Shown here piece by piece: positions 27,013 through 43,733 of a DNA stretch of 64,000 nucleotides (position 1 is its first letter; each line of letters opens with the position of its first letter). The stretch comes from Rhodoblastus acidophilus (GTDB taxonomy: Bacteria; Pseudomonadota; Alphaproteobacteria; Rhizobiales; Beijerinckiaceae). The stretch is from assembly GCF_025961575.1 (NCBI RefSeq), contig NZ_JAOQNX010000028.1:1-64000 (forward strand), written 5' to 3'. The notes under the pieces are model-generated. The model worked only from the letters and a program-made list of their open reading frames with translations. It was not told the DNA's origin and ran no database searches. Position numbers and translations under genes: made by a program.

Positions 27013-28248
27013 TCAGGCCTTGTCCAGGCCGTAAAGCGAATGAAGCGTGCGCACCGCCAATTCGGTGTAAGCGGCGTCGATCAACACGGAAAATTTGATC
27101 TCCGAGGTGGTGATCGCGCGAATATTGATGCTTTTTTCCGCGAGCGCGCGGAAAGCGGCGGCGGCGACGCCGGCATGGCTGCGCATGCCGACGCCAATCG
27201 CCGAAATTTTCACCACATCGCCCGAGGATTGCAGGCTGGTGTAGCCGATGTCGTCCTTGGCCTTTTCCAGAATGGCGCGGGTGCGCTCGAATTCGGCGGC
27301 CGGGACGGTAAAGGTGATGTCGGTGTGGGCGGCGTCGTCGGACACGACCTGGATGATCATGTCGACATTGATGTTGGCTTCGGCCAGCGGCTTGAACACC
27401 GCCGCGGCGACGCCAGGCTTGTCGGCGACCTTGCGCAAGGTGAGCTGCGCCTCGTCCTTCGAGAAGGCGATTCCGGTCACGACCTGCTGCTCCACAATAT
27501 CCTCCTCGTCGCAAATCAGCGTGCCCAGCTGGGGGTTTTCGGGATCGTCGAAGGACGACCGCACATAGGTTTTGACGCCATGGACCATGGCCATTTCGAC
27601 CGAGCGCACCTGCAAGACTTTTGCGCCCAGCGAGGCCATTTCGAGCATTTCCTCGAAGGCCACCTTGTCGAGCCGGCGCGCCTTCGGCACGACGCGGGGG
27701 TCGGTCGTGTAAACGCCGTCGACGTCGGTATAGATGTCGCAGCGATCCGCCTTAATTGCGGCGGCGATGGCGACCGCGCTGGTGTCGGAGCCGCCGCGTC
27801 CCAGCGTGGCGATGCGGCCGGTGGCGGGATCGACGCCCTGAAAACCGGCGATCACGGCGACTTCCTTGCGGCCAAAGCCCTCGATCAGTTTCGAACCGTC
27901 GATCCCCGCGATTCGCGCGGAGCCATGGGCGTTGTCGGTTTCGATCGGAATCTGCCAGCCCTGCCAGGAGCGGGCCGGAATGCCCATTTCCTGCAGGACG
28001 ATGGCGAGCAGACCGGACGTCACCTGTTCGCCCGAGGCGACCACGGCGTCATATTCGCGGGGATCGTAGTGCTTGTTGGATTCGTTGACCCAGCCGACGA
28101 GTTCGTTGGTCTTGCCGGACATGGCGGAGACGACCACGGCGACATCGAAGCCGGCCTCGATCTCTCGTTTGACGTGACGCGCCACATTGCGGATACGTTC
28201 GATATTGGCGACGGACGTGCCGCCGAACTTCATCACCAGACGCGCCAT
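27013..28248 (-). CDS. lysC: Aspartate kinase
   Basis: A 411-aa monofunctional aspartokinase, the first step towards lysine, threonine, methionine and diaminopimelate. Catalytic motifs: VMKFGGTSVANIERI at the N-terminus, TLGRGGSDTSAVAIAAA and the VDGVYTTDPR loop. Two ACT regulatory domains follow from about residue 265 (VTGIAFSKDEAQLTL and ISAIGVGMRSHAGVAAAAF), so feedback control by lysine/threonine is likely. It is divergent from ubiG across about 100 bp and 166 bp upstream of ptsP. Confidence 0.97.
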   Translation of the reverse strand: MARLVMKFGGTSVANIERIRNVARHVKREIEAGFDVAVVVSAMSGKTNELVGWVNESNKHYDPREYDAVVASGEQVTSGLLAIVLQEMGIPARSWQGWQIPIETDNAHGSARIAGIDGSKLIEGFGRKEVAVIAGFQGVDPATGRIATLGRGGSDTSAVAIAAAIKADRCDIYTDVDGVYTTDPRVVPKARRLDKVAFEEMLEMASLGAKVLQVRSVEMAMVHGVKTYVRSSFDDPENPQLGTLICDEEDIVEQQVVTGIAFSKDEAQLTLRKVADKPGVAAAVFKPLAEANINVDMIIQVVSDDAAHTDITFTVPAAEFERTRAILEKAKDDIGYTSLQSSGDVVKISAIGVGMRSHAGVAAAAFRALAEKSINIRAITTSEIKFSVLIDAAYTELAVRTLHSLYGLDKA

Positions 28249-28350
28249 AATGCCCTGATTAAATCGCTGTAGACCTCGCCCTTGGGGCGGCTATACATGA
28301 CGGCGCGCCCGGCGCCTGTCAATCTGCGCTTCCGCCTAATCGAGATCAAA

Positions 28351-29112
28351 ATGTCCGAGAATCGCTCCGCCAGCACCGACCCCGAGGAACTCGCCCGCTT
28401 CGCCCGCCTCGGCGACCAATGGTGGGATTTGAAGGGGCCGCAAGCGGCTCTGCACAAGCTCAACCCGGTGCGCATCGGCTATTTGCGCAACCTTTTGTGC
28501 GCGCATTTTCCGGACGGAGACAAGCCGAGGCGGCGCAATTCCGAGAAACCGCTCGCCGGCCTGAAAATCGTCGATTGCGGCTGCGGCGGCGGGCTGCTCG
28601 CCGAACCGCTGGCCAAGCTTGGCGCGACCGTGACCGCCATCGATCCCGCCGACGAAAATATCAATGTGGCGCGCCGCCATGCGGAACTGGGCGGTCTCGA
28701 CATCGACTATCGGCCGGTGACCGTCGAATCGCTGGCGGCCGCTGGCGAAATTTATGACGTGGTGCTCGGGATGGAGGTGCTCGAGCATGTCGCCGACGTC
28801 GGCAGCTTTTTAGCCGCCGCCGCCTCGCTGGTGCGCCCCGGCGGCCTGTTCGTCGGCGCCACCCTCAACCGCACTTTGAAAAGCTATGCGCTGGCGATCG
28901 TCGGCGCCGAATATCTTTTGCGCTGGGTGGAGCCCGGCACCCACGACTGGAACAAGTTTTTGACGCCGAGCGAGATCGTGCGTCCCCTGGTGAAGGCCGG
29001 GCTGCAGGAAATCGACCGCTCGGGAATGGTGTACAATCCGCTGCTCGACGACTGGCGCCTGTCCGGCGACACGGATGTGAATTATCTGATCGCGCTGGAG
29101 CGGCCGGTCTGA
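28351..29112 (+). CDS. ubiG: Ubiquinone biosynthesis O-methyltransferase
   Basis: A 253-aa SAM-dependent enzyme doing both O-methylations of ubiquinone synthesis. ATG 28351 (MSENRSASTDPEELARFARL) is chosen because the family begins close to E-E-x-x-x-F-x-x-L-G-x-x-W-W-D; an earlier in-frame start lies in the spacer facing lysC. Motifs: VDCGCGGGLLAEPLA (SAM motif I), VTAIDP, LGMEVLEHV, and the C-terminal GTHDWNKFLTP and VNYLIALE typical of UbiG. It is followed by a dispersed repeat and converges on the ATP synthase operon. Confidence 0.96.
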   Translation: MSENRSASTDPEELARFARLGDQWWDLKGPQAALHKLNPVRIGYLRNLLCAHFPDGDKPRRRNSEKPLAGLKIVDCGCGGGLLAEPLAKLGATVTAIDPADENINVARRHAELGGLDIDYRPVTVESLAAAGEIYDVVLGMEVLEHVADVGSFLAAAASLVRPGGLFVGATLNRTLKSYALAIVGAEYLLRWVEPGTHDWNKFLTPSEIVRPLVKAGLQEIDRSGMVYNPLLDDWRLSGDTDVNYLIALERPV

Positions 29113-29128
29113 GGCGCAAGCGAGATGC

Positions 29129-29230
29129 GTGGACCGCCCTCGTCCTTCGAGACAGCCGCTGCGCGGCTTCCTCAGGATGAGGGCTACTGAATAGAGGCGC
29201 TGAAAGCGCCGTCTCAAACCATGGCGGTCC
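29129..29230. repeat. Dispersed palindromic repeat, family 1 (copy a)
   Basis: It begins gtggaccgccctcg, continues ccttcgagac, a GC inverted repeat (ccgctgcgcgg), then cctcaggatgagggct, and ends with an opposed ggcggtcc-like half. Relatives at 44738-44869 and 60398-60455 share the ttcgagac and ctcagg/tgaggg core. It lies between convergent ubiG and atpC. Confidence 0.8.
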
Positions 29231-29242
29231 CGACACGCTTCA

Positions 29243-29272
29243 ACAAAAATAAAGCGGCCCTCGCGGGCCGCT
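29243..29272 (-). terminator. Intrinsic terminator of the atp operon
   Basis: An 8-bp stem (agcggccc 29253-29260, gggccgct 29265-29272) with loop tcgc. Read leftward it is followed by a T-rich tail (ttatttttg). It lies 28 bp beyond the atpC stop. Confidence 0.8.
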
Positions 29273-29299
29273 CAATTCTTTCAACCAACCATCCGACCT

Positions 29300-29701
29300 T
29301 CACGCCGCGAGCGCGGCCTGGAGCTCCTTGAGTTGATCGATCTTTTCCGACGCCTGCTTCTTCGCGGTTTCGCTGGTGGCGTCCGCGAAATCTTCCTCGG
29401 CGTTCTGGATTTCCTGCGCCAGCTGGGCGGCGTTCAGCTCTTCCAGCGGCTTGGCCGATTCGGCCAGGATGGTCAGGCCGCCCGCGGCCACGTCGGCGAA
29501 ACCGCCGCGCACAAACAGCTTGGTCTTCTTGTTCGCCGCTTCGTCGATCTCGACGACGCCGGCCTTGAGGACGGTCATGACGGGCGCGTGGTCCTTCATC
29601 ACCGTGAACAGGCCTTCAATGCCGGGCACGACCACGGCTTCGACTTCGCCCGAATAAAGCAGCTTTTCCGGCGAAACCAGCTCGAAGTGAAATGTCGCCA
29701 T
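29300..29701 (-). CDS. atpC: ATP synthase F1 epsilon subunit
   Basis: A 133-aa epsilon subunit of the F1 central stalk. It has the N-terminal beta-sandwich (FHFELVSPEKLLYSGEVEAVVVPG), the GxFTVMKDHAPVMTVL segment, and the C-terminal helical pair that can inhibit ATP hydrolysis. The last gene of atpHAGDC, 63 nt after atpD, followed by a strong terminator. The F0 genes are not in this window, as is usual in alphaproteobacteria, where F1 and F0 operons are separate. Confidence 0.97.
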   Translation of the reverse strand: MATFHFELVSPEKLLYSGEVEAVVVPGIEGLFTVMKDHAPVMTVLKAGVVEIDEAANKKTKLFVRGGFADVAAGGLTILAESAKPLEELNAAQLAQEIQNAEEDFADATSETAKKQASEKIDQLKELQAALAA

Positions 29702-29764
29702 AAAACTCTCCGTCTCGGCGCAGATTCAAGCGGCCCGGCGGGAAGCCGGGCCGTCGGCGAAAAA

Positions 29765-31213
<1,449 letters not shown>

Positions 31214-31231
31214 TCACATTCTTTATGACGG

Positions 31232-32095
31232 TCAGAGCGCTTCGGCGCCCGAGATGATTTCGATCAGTTCCTTGGTGATCATCGCCTGACGCGACCTGTT
31301 GTAGATCGTCGTCTGCTTCTTGATCATTTCGCCGGCGTTGCGCGTGGCGCTATCCATGGCGCTCATGCGAGCGCCCTGCTCCGAAGCGGCGTTTTCCAGC
31401 AAACCGCGGAAAATCTGCACGGAAATGTTGCGCGGCAGCAGCGCCTCGAGGATTTCGTCCTCGCCGGGCTCGCAGTCGTAAGCGCCCGACAGCGGCGCGC
31501 CGCCCTGGATATCGGCCGGAATGAGCTGCTGGGCGGTCGGAATCTGCGCGATCACCGAACGGAATTTCGAATAGAACAGGGTCGCCACATCGAACTGGCC
31601 ATCTTCGAACCAGCCGATGATCTTCTTGCCGATGGGATCGGCGTTTTCGAAGCCGAGCTGGCGCACCGAACGCAGGTCGATGACCTCAACGATCAGCTTT
31701 TCATACTGGCGCTTGAGCTGCTCATAACCCTTCTTGCCGATGCAGAGGATTTTGACCGTCTTGCCCTCGGCCTGCAACGCCGTGATGCGTTCGCGCGCAA
31801 GGCGGACGATCGAGGAGTTGAAGCCGCCGCACAGGCCGCGCTCGGCGGTGGCGACGATGAGAAGATGCGTCTCGCTCTTGCCATTGCCCGAAAGCAGGGC
31901 CGGCCCGCCGCCGGAAATGCCGGAAGCGAGATTGGCCAGCACCGTCTCCATGCGTTCGGCATAGGGGCGAGCAGCTTCCGCGGCCGTCTGCGCGCGGCGC
32001 AGCTTCGCCGCGGCGACCATTTGCATGGCCTTGGTGATTTTCTGCGTCGCCTTCACGGAAGCGATGCGGTTACGAAGATCCTTCAACGAGGGCAT
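31232..32095 (-). CDS. atpG: ATP synthase F1 gamma subunit
   Basis: A 287-aa rotor subunit. The N-terminal helix [20 protein letters not shown] and the C-terminal helix [29 protein letters not shown] form the coiled coil of the central shaft; the middle is the Rossmann-like domain with GLCGGFNSS. Length and motifs are typical. It sits between atpA and atpD in the conserved order. Confidence 0.97.
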   Translation of the reverse strand: MPSLKDLRNRIASVKATQKITKAMQMVAAAKLRRAQTAAEAARPYAERMETVLANLASGISGGGPALLSGNGKSETHLLIVATAERGLCGGFNSSIVRLARERITALQAEGKTVKILCIGKKGYEQLKRQYEKLIVEVIDLRSVRQLGFENADPIGKKIIGWFEDGQFDVATLFYSKFRSVIAQIPTAQQLIPADIQGGAPLSGAYDCEPGEDEILEALLPRNISVQIFRGLLENAASEQGARMSAMDSATRNAGEMIKKQTTIYNRSRQAMITKELIEIISGAEAL

Positions 32096-32184
32096 GGTTC
32101 ATCCGCTCGAAAGCCGCTCGCGATTTTTAGGCCGGAGCTTTAATGGGAGCGGACCCGTCGCCGAAACGACGGGTCCGGTTCGGA

Positions 32185-33713
<1,529 letters not shown>

Positions 33714-33714
<1 letters not shown>

Positions 33715-34286
33715 CAGCCGACCTCTTTCATACGTGTGCGGAGCGAATTGAGCTTGGTTTTGAGCGAGGCATCGACCATGCGCGAACCGAGCTTGACGAC
33801 GATGCCGCCAATGATCGAGGGATCGACCTTGACGTTGACCTTAACGGTCTGACCGCCCGACACCTGACGCAGCGCGGAATCGAGCGCGGCGGAATGATCG
33901 GACGAAAGCGGAGCCGCGACCACGACCTCGGCGCGGGCGACGCCCTTGGCCTTGTCGTTCAGCGCAGTATAGGCGCGAATCATGTCGGGCAGGACGAACA
34001 GGCGGCGCTTGGAGGCCACGAGCTTGATGAAATTGGCGGTGATGTCGCCAAAGCCGCACTGGCCAAGCAGAGCGGTGATCGCCTTGAGCTGCTCTTCGGC
34101 GGAGAACACCGGGCTGGCGACGAAACGCTTCAGATCAGGCGACTGCTCGATCATCGCGCCGAAATTGCCGAGCGCTTCGGCGACGGCTTCGGTGACGTTC
34201 TTTTCCTGAGCCAGCGAGAACAGGGCCTGGGCATAGCGTTCCGCAACGCCAGATGTCGGATTAACGGAGTCTTCGACTTCAGCCAC
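33714..34286 (-). CDS. atpH: ATP synthase F1 delta subunit
   Basis: A 190-aa peripheral-stalk subunit linking F1 to the b/b-prime stalk. It starts at GTG 34286. The N-terminal helical domain begins [15 protein letters not shown], and the C-terminal part has the family pattern [32 protein letters not shown]. The first gene of the F1 operon; the 214-bp gap up to priA should hold the operon promoter. Confidence 0.96.
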
Positions 34287-34500
34287 GCGGAAAGGCCCCC
34301 TATATTAAGTCTGACGCATGCCCGTGGAATGTCTGGCGCTCAAGCCAAGCTTTGATCCGGGCAGGACTGTCTGGAGACGGTTGGATCAGCCGAGGCGCTC
34401 CAACCGAAAGGCGGCGTTCACGTAACATAGGGCGCCGGGCGGCGCAACCCATGGAGAGCCTGCGAAATCACGCCCTGCTACCAAATGAGGACACGCAAAG

Positions 34501-36714
<2,214 letters not shown>

Positions 36715-36903
36715 CCCTTCTCCCCTTGCGGGAGAAGGTGGCTCGCGGTCGTCAGACCGCGAGACGGATGAGGGGGCGTTCGTCACCGCGCAACATCCTA
36801 TCGTTTCGGGAAGAACCCCTCATCCGACCCCTTCGGGGCCACCTTCTCCCGCCATAGGGCGTCCAAAGGGACGCCCGTCTTTCGACGGGCTATGGGAGAA
36901 GGG
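36715..36903. repeat. Two family 2 repeats in opposite orientation
   Basis: An inverted relative at 36715-36775 (ccttctccc/gggagaagg hairpin, a ctcgcggtc/gaccgcgag hairpin, then ggatgagggg) and a full copy at 36816-36903 (cccctcatccg ... ccaccttctcccgccatag ... ctatgggagaagg) flank about 40 bp. They fill the gap between secA and priA and abut the priA start codon directly. Confidence 0.8.
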
Positions 36904-36938
36904 CGCGCCGCAGACGTGATCCTAACCGCCGACTCAGA

Positions 36939-39743
<2,805 letters not shown>

Positions 39744-39910
39744 TCCAACGACCCTTCAATCGACGACTGTCGCGCCGCCCAGATGTGGGAGGCGTTGTTG
39801 CATAGCACAAGGAGCGTCAGGCGTTCTGTGACAAGCCGACGCAATCCAAACACCATTTTGCGCTTTCCGCGCGCGAAGCGGCGAAGACTTAAGAGGGGGG
39901 CGGCGCCTTG

Positions 39911-40360
39911 TCAACGCGGCGGCGGTTTATGCGCTTTCTTCTTGGTCTTGGGCTTCGGCTGAGGCTCGGGCGCGGGTTCCGGTTCGTCCGGCTCGCGCCG
40001 CCAGGTCTCGCCGCCGCAAATACCGGCGGGCAGACAGCCCTTGACCTTGAGAAGGTCGCCCTCGACCGCGATCTCGCCGGTATAGATCTGGCCGTCGTCG
40101 AGATTGAAAATGGCGCCGCGCCAGATGGGACCGTCCTGGCGCATGTCGATGAGGATTTTTTGGCCGATGGCGGAGGCGGCGCCCGGCTCAGGCGCCGGAG
40201 CCGAGGCGACGAAACCGCACAAAGCCTCATCGCAACGCTTGATGCGGATGGTCGCGGAGCCGTCGGCGACGCGCCACAGGCCGATCGCGGCCGGCTGCGT
40301 CTCGGCCGCGGCGGCGGGCAGAACAAGCATGGCGAGGACCGAAGCCGCCAGGAGTCTCAT
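39911..40360 (-). CDS. DUF2147 family secreted protein
   Basis: A 149-aa protein with a signal peptide (about 1-19, cleavage near AAA-ET). The core fits the DUF2147 family: IGLWRVADGSATIRIKRCDEALCGF, then WRGAIFNLDDGQIYTGEI and LKVKGCLPAGICGGETWRR. The tail is a Pro/Lys-rich, low-complexity stretch of about 25 residues. The family is periplasmic with no assigned biochemical role. It lies 22 nt after hemD and may be read through from hemC-hemD. Confidence 0.82.
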   Translation of the reverse strand: MRLLAASVLAMLVLPAAAAETQPAAIGLWRVADGSATIRIKRCDEALCGFVASAPAPEPGAASAIGQKILIDMRQDGPIWRGAIFNLDDGQIYTGEIAVEGDLLKVKGCLPAGICGGETWRREPDEPEPAPEPQPKPKTKKKAHKPPPR

Positions 40361-40382
40361 TTGTTATTGGTTCCTTCGAGGC

Positions 40383-41051
40383 CTAGAGCCCCTTGAGCAG
40401 GCTCAATAAAGAGTCTTCCGTCGGTTGAGAAGCGACGAAGACTTTTTCGGCCGGAATTTCCGCGCAGGCCAGCGCCACCGCCGGCGACAGGCAGAAGTGT
40501 TTCAGGCGCCCGCGCGCCTCGCCCATCAGCGGCAGCGCCAGGCCGGCGCTGCGCGGCGAATAATGCAGCACGCCGTCGACCTCGCCGGCCGCGAGCGCAT
40601 CGACGATTTTTTTGGGCCAGGCGGCGACGGGGCGGGCCGCATAGACCTCGACGAGCTCGACGCGCCAACCGGCCTCGCCCAGGCGGGATTCGAGGTCCGC
40701 CCGACGTTCGCGCCCGGCGAGATAGAGGATTTTTTTTGTCCCCGGCTCCTTGAGCAGCAGATCGGCGAGCCGTTCCGCATCGGGCGCGACCGCGGCGACC
40801 GCAAAGCCGGCCTTGCGGCCGGCCGCGGCGGTCTTTTCGCCGACGCAGGCCAGAGGCGCAGCGAGGGGCGCGCCATTTTGCAGCGCGCGGGCGCTGGTCG
40901 CGATCACAAGATCGAAGGGACCGTTAGGGAGCGCCGCGCCGGTCGGCGCGACCTCCATCACCGGCGCGACCAGCGCCTCATGGCCGAGAGCCGACAGCCG
41001 GCCGGCGGTGCGCTCCGCCTCGTCAACGGGGCGCGTCACCAGCAGGCGCAT
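40383..41051 (-). CDS. hemD: Uroporphyrinogen-III synthase
   Basis: A 222-aa enzyme cyclising hydroxymethylbilane to uroporphyrinogen III. HemD is a poorly conserved family; assignment rests on the N-terminal L-L-V-T-R-P motif, the two-domain length, the VDGVLHYSPRSA segment and the start just 3 nt after hemC. In many alphaproteobacteria a mitofilin-like gene and hemY follow; here a DUF2147 gene and secA follow instead. Confidence 0.9.
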   Translation of the reverse strand: MRLLVTRPVDEAERTAGRLSALGHEALVAPVMEVAPTGAALPNGPFDLVIATSARALQNGAPLAAPLACVGEKTAAAGRKAGFAVAAVAPDAERLADLLLKEPGTKKILYLAGRERRADLESRLGEAGWRVELVEVYAARPVAAWPKKIVDALAAGEVDGVLHYSPRSAGLALPLMGEARGRLKHFCLSPAVALACAEIPAEKVFVASQPTEDSLLSLLKGL

Positions 41052-41054
41052 GGC

Positions 41055-41975
41055 TCAGAACGCCAGAATGTCGCTCGGCGCGGCGGCCAGGATTTTCCGG
41101 GCCGCTTCCTCGCCGAGGGCGGCGGCGTTGGCGACCGGGCCTTCGACGCGGGCGTCGTAGGATTCGGAGCCGTCCTTGCGCAGCACCAGGCCGTAGAATT
41201 TGAGCTGGTCGCCGGAGACGGTGGCGTGGCCGGCGATGGGCGTGCGGCAGGAGCCGTCGAGCACATGCAGGAAGGCGCGCTCGGCGTTCAGCGCATAGCC
41301 GGTCGCGGGATCGCAGATCGCCGCAATGTCTTCCAGGAGCTGCTTGTCCTGGGGACGCGCCGTGATGGCGATGGCGCCCTGGCCGCAAGCCGGCGGGAAT
41401 TCGTCGAGCGTCAGAACCGAGGTCACCTTGTCGGCGAGGCCGAGGCGGCGCAGGCCGGCGAGCGCCAGCAGGGTGGCGGCGAATTCGCCGCTGGCGACCT
41501 TGTTCAGACGGGTCTGGACATTTCCGCGCAACAGCTCGATCTGCAAATCAGGGCGTAAGCGCCGAATCATCGCCTGACGGCGCAGCGAGGCCGAGCCGAC
41601 GCGGGCGCCTTGCGGCAGTTCCATCAGCGTGGGAGCGGCGCCGCCGATGAAGGCGTCGCGGACGTCTTCGCGCGGCAGATAGCCGGCGACGATCAGGCCC
41701 TCGGGCAGCAGGGTCGGCAGATCCTTGGCGGAATGCACGCAAATGTCGACCTGGCCGTCAAGCTGGGCCTGGTCGAGTTCGCGGGTGAACAAACCCTTGC
41801 CGCCGGCCTCGCTCAGGGCGCGATCAAGGATTTCGTCTCCCATCACCTTGATGATGCAGATTTCGAACGCGTCTTCCGAGGTCTTGAAATGCGCGGCGAG
41901 ACGCCGGCGGGTTTCGTAGGCCTGCGCAAGGGCCAGAGGGCTGCCGCGCGTCCCAATTTTAAGCCGGACGGTCAA
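41055..41975 (-). CDS. hemC: Hydroxymethylbilane synthase (porphobilinogen deaminase)
   Basis: A 306-aa tetrapyrrole enzyme joining four porphobilinogens. The start is TTG 41975, supported by GGAG 7 nt upstream and by the family start [15 protein letters not shown]. Motifs: VHSAKDLPT with catalytic Asp, [10 protein letters not shown] (substrate Arg) and the cofactor-attachment Cys243 in DGSCRTP. It is divergent from tsaD, a widely conserved arrangement, with a 139-bp shared promoter region. Confidence 0.96.
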   Translation of the reverse strand: MTVRLKIGTRGSPLALAQAYETRRRLAAHFKTSEDAFEICIIKVMGDEILDRALSEAGGKGLFTRELDQAQLDGQVDICVHSAKDLPTLLPEGLIVAGYLPREDVRDAFIGGAAPTLMELPQGARVGSASLRRQAMIRRLRPDLQIELLRGNVQTRLNKVASGEFAATLLALAGLRRLGLADKVTSVLTLDEFPPACGQGAIAITARPQDKQLLEDIAAICDPATGYALNAERAFLHVLDGSCRTPIAGHATVSGDQLKFYGLVLRKDGSESYDARVEGPVANAAALGEEAARKILAAAPSDILAF

Positions 41976-42114
41976 GACGAAACTCCAGAAAGGTTGTTTG
42001 CGGTTTTCTTTTCTTCGGGCGCCGGACTATAGGGAAAAGAGTTCGGCGACGGAAGCCGAGCTTTGTCCGAAATTTGGCATTTTTTTGCGGCGATTCGCCG
42101 CGTTGGAGGGGGCT

Positions 42115-43176
42115 ATGCAAGCCTTGCGCGTGCTTGGCATCGAGAGCACCTGCGATGAAACGGCCGCCGCTGTCGTCGAGGCCGACGCCGCCGGGCGTGG
42201 AAAAATTCTCTCCAACGCCGTTTTGAGCCAGATCGCCGAACATGCGGCCTATGGCGGCGTGGTGCCGGAAATCGCCGCGCGCGCCCATATTGACGCGCTC
42301 GACCCTCTGATTCGCCGCGCGCTCGACGAGGCGGGCTGCACTTTGGCCGACATCGACGCCGTCGCCGCCGCCGCCGGCCCCGGCCTGATCGGTGGGGTAA
42401 TGATCGGCCTGACCATGGGCAAGGCGATCGCGCTGGCGACAAAAAAACCGTTCGTCGCCGTCAATCATCTCGAGGGCCATGCGCTCACCCCGCGCCTGAC
42501 CGATGGCGTCGAATTTCCTTATCTGCTGCTGCTCGTCTCCGGCGGCCACAGCCAGCTGATTTCGGTCGAGGGCGTCGGCGAATATCGCCGGCTCGGCTCG
42601 ACGGTGGACGACGCCCTCGGCGAGGCTTTCGACAAGGCGGCGAAACTTTTGGGCCTGCCCTATCCCGGCGGTCCCCAGGTGGAAAAGGCGGCGGCGCTTG
42701 GCGATCCCGAAAGGTTCGAATTTCCCCGGCCGATGGCCGGCCGGCGCAATCCCGATTTTTCCTTTTCCGGGCTGAAGACGGCGGTGCGGCTCGAAGCCGA
42801 GAAGATCGCGCCGTTGACGGACCAGGACGTGTTCGATCTCTGCGCCTCCTTCCAGGCGGCGGCGGTGGATGTGATCGTCGACCGCTGCCGGGCGGCTTTG
42901 CGGCTGCTCGCGGAAAAACCGCCGACCGCGCTGGTGGCGGCGGGCGGCGTCGCCGCCAATGGCGCGATCCGGCGCGGGCTGGCGCGGCTGTGCCTCGAAA
43001 GCGGCTTGCAGTTGGCGCTGCCGCCGATCGGCCTGTGCTCGGACAATGGCGCGATGATCGCCTGGGCCGGCCTGGAGCGGTTCCGGCTGGGGTTTGTCGA
43101 CGGCATGGATTTCGCCGCGCGTCCGCGCTGGCCGCTCGACAGCCGGCAGGATCCGCGCTGGCATGGCAAGGCGTGA
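42115..43176 (+). CDS. tsaD: tRNA N6-adenosine threonylcarbamoyltransferase
   Basis: A 353-aa enzyme that transfers threonylcarbamoyl to A37 of ANN-decoding tRNAs, with TsaB and TsaE. ATG 42115 follows a strong ggagggg ribosome site; an upstream in-frame start would lie in the promoter. Motifs: [15 protein letters not shown], metal-binding His118 and His122 (HLEGHAL), VSGGHSQL and [12 protein letters not shown]. The stop overlaps the next ATG by one base (TGATG). Confidence 0.97.
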   Translation: MQALRVLGIESTCDETAAAVVEADAAGRGKILSNAVLSQIAEHAAYGGVVPEIAARAHIDALDPLIRRALDEAGCTLADIDAVAAAAGPGLIGGVMIGLTMGKAIALATKKPFVAVNHLEGHALTPRLTDGVEFPYLLLLVSGGHSQLISVEGVGEYRRLGSTVDDALGEAFDKAAKLLGLPYPGGPQVEKAAALGDPERFEFPRPMAGRRNPDFSFSGLKTAVRLEAEKIAPLTDQDVFDLCASFQAAAVDVIVDRCRAALRLLAEKPPTALVAAGGVAANGAIRRGLARLCLESGLQLALPPIGLCSDNGAMIAWAGLERFRLGFVDGMDFAARPRWPLDSRQDPRWHGKA

Positions 43177-43733
43177 TGCCCTGGAAACTCTTGTTTTTCG
43201 CCGGGGCGATGCTGGTCGCGCTCGCGGCGCCCAAGGCCTTGTTGCGCCTGGACTCCTCCGTGACCGCGCCGGTTCGCATCGCCTATGGTCCCGGAAACGG
43301 TTTTGACAGCATCGACCTCGATCTGATCGGCCGGGCCAGGGACAGGATCGACATGGCCGCTTACGTCCTCAGCGACCAGCGGATCATCGAGGCGCTGTCG
43401 GCGGCGGCGGAGCGGGGAGTCAAAATCCGGATTTACCTTGACCCCGAACAATTTCGCCGCATCGCCGACGCCAATGTAAATGTGGTAGCGCTGGTCAATC
43501 AGCCCAATGTGAGCGCCAGGATCAAGGCCGAGCAGAACGACATGATGCACTTGAAAACTTTCGCCGTGGACGGGCGCTGGCTGCGCGCCGGCTCCGCCAA
43601 TTTCTCCTGGGCGGGCGAGCGGCGCCAGGACAATGACATTCTGGTGATCGACAGCCCCGAGGCCGCGGGCGCCTTCACCCGCCATTTCGATTCGATCTGG
43701 GCGCGGCGCGACAACAGCGAGGCCAGCCGATGA
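43176..43733 (+). CDS. Phospholipase D-like protein of the single-HKD (Nuc) type
   Basis: A 185-aa protein starting with a hydrophobic signal or anchor (about 4-20) followed by one PLD domain. The catalytic motif H-x-K-x4-D is His125, Lys127, Asp132, followed by GSANFS (139-144). One HKD per chain and the short length match the Nuc endonuclease group, which dimerises to form one active site; a phospholipase activity is also possible. The signal sequence suggests a periplasmic or membrane-bound enzyme. It overlaps tsaD (TGATG) and gpsA (ATGA), so it is coupled to both. It is an extra gene between two that are usually adjacent. Confidence 0.85.
   Translation: MPWKLLFFAGAMLVALAAPKALLRLDSSVTAPVRIAYGPGNGFDSIDLDLIGRARDRIDMAAYVLSDQRIIEALSAAAERGVKIRIYLDPEQFRRIADANVNVVALVNQPNVSARIKAEQNDMMHLKTFAVDGRWLRAGSANFSWAGERRQDNDILVIDSPEAAGAFTRHFDSIWARRDNSEASR

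Noticed and set aside
36715-36786. Extended N-terminus of PriA
   Set aside because: The extra 24 residues are translated from a dispersed repeat and are not part of the PriA family, which starts near the VPVAVD motif.
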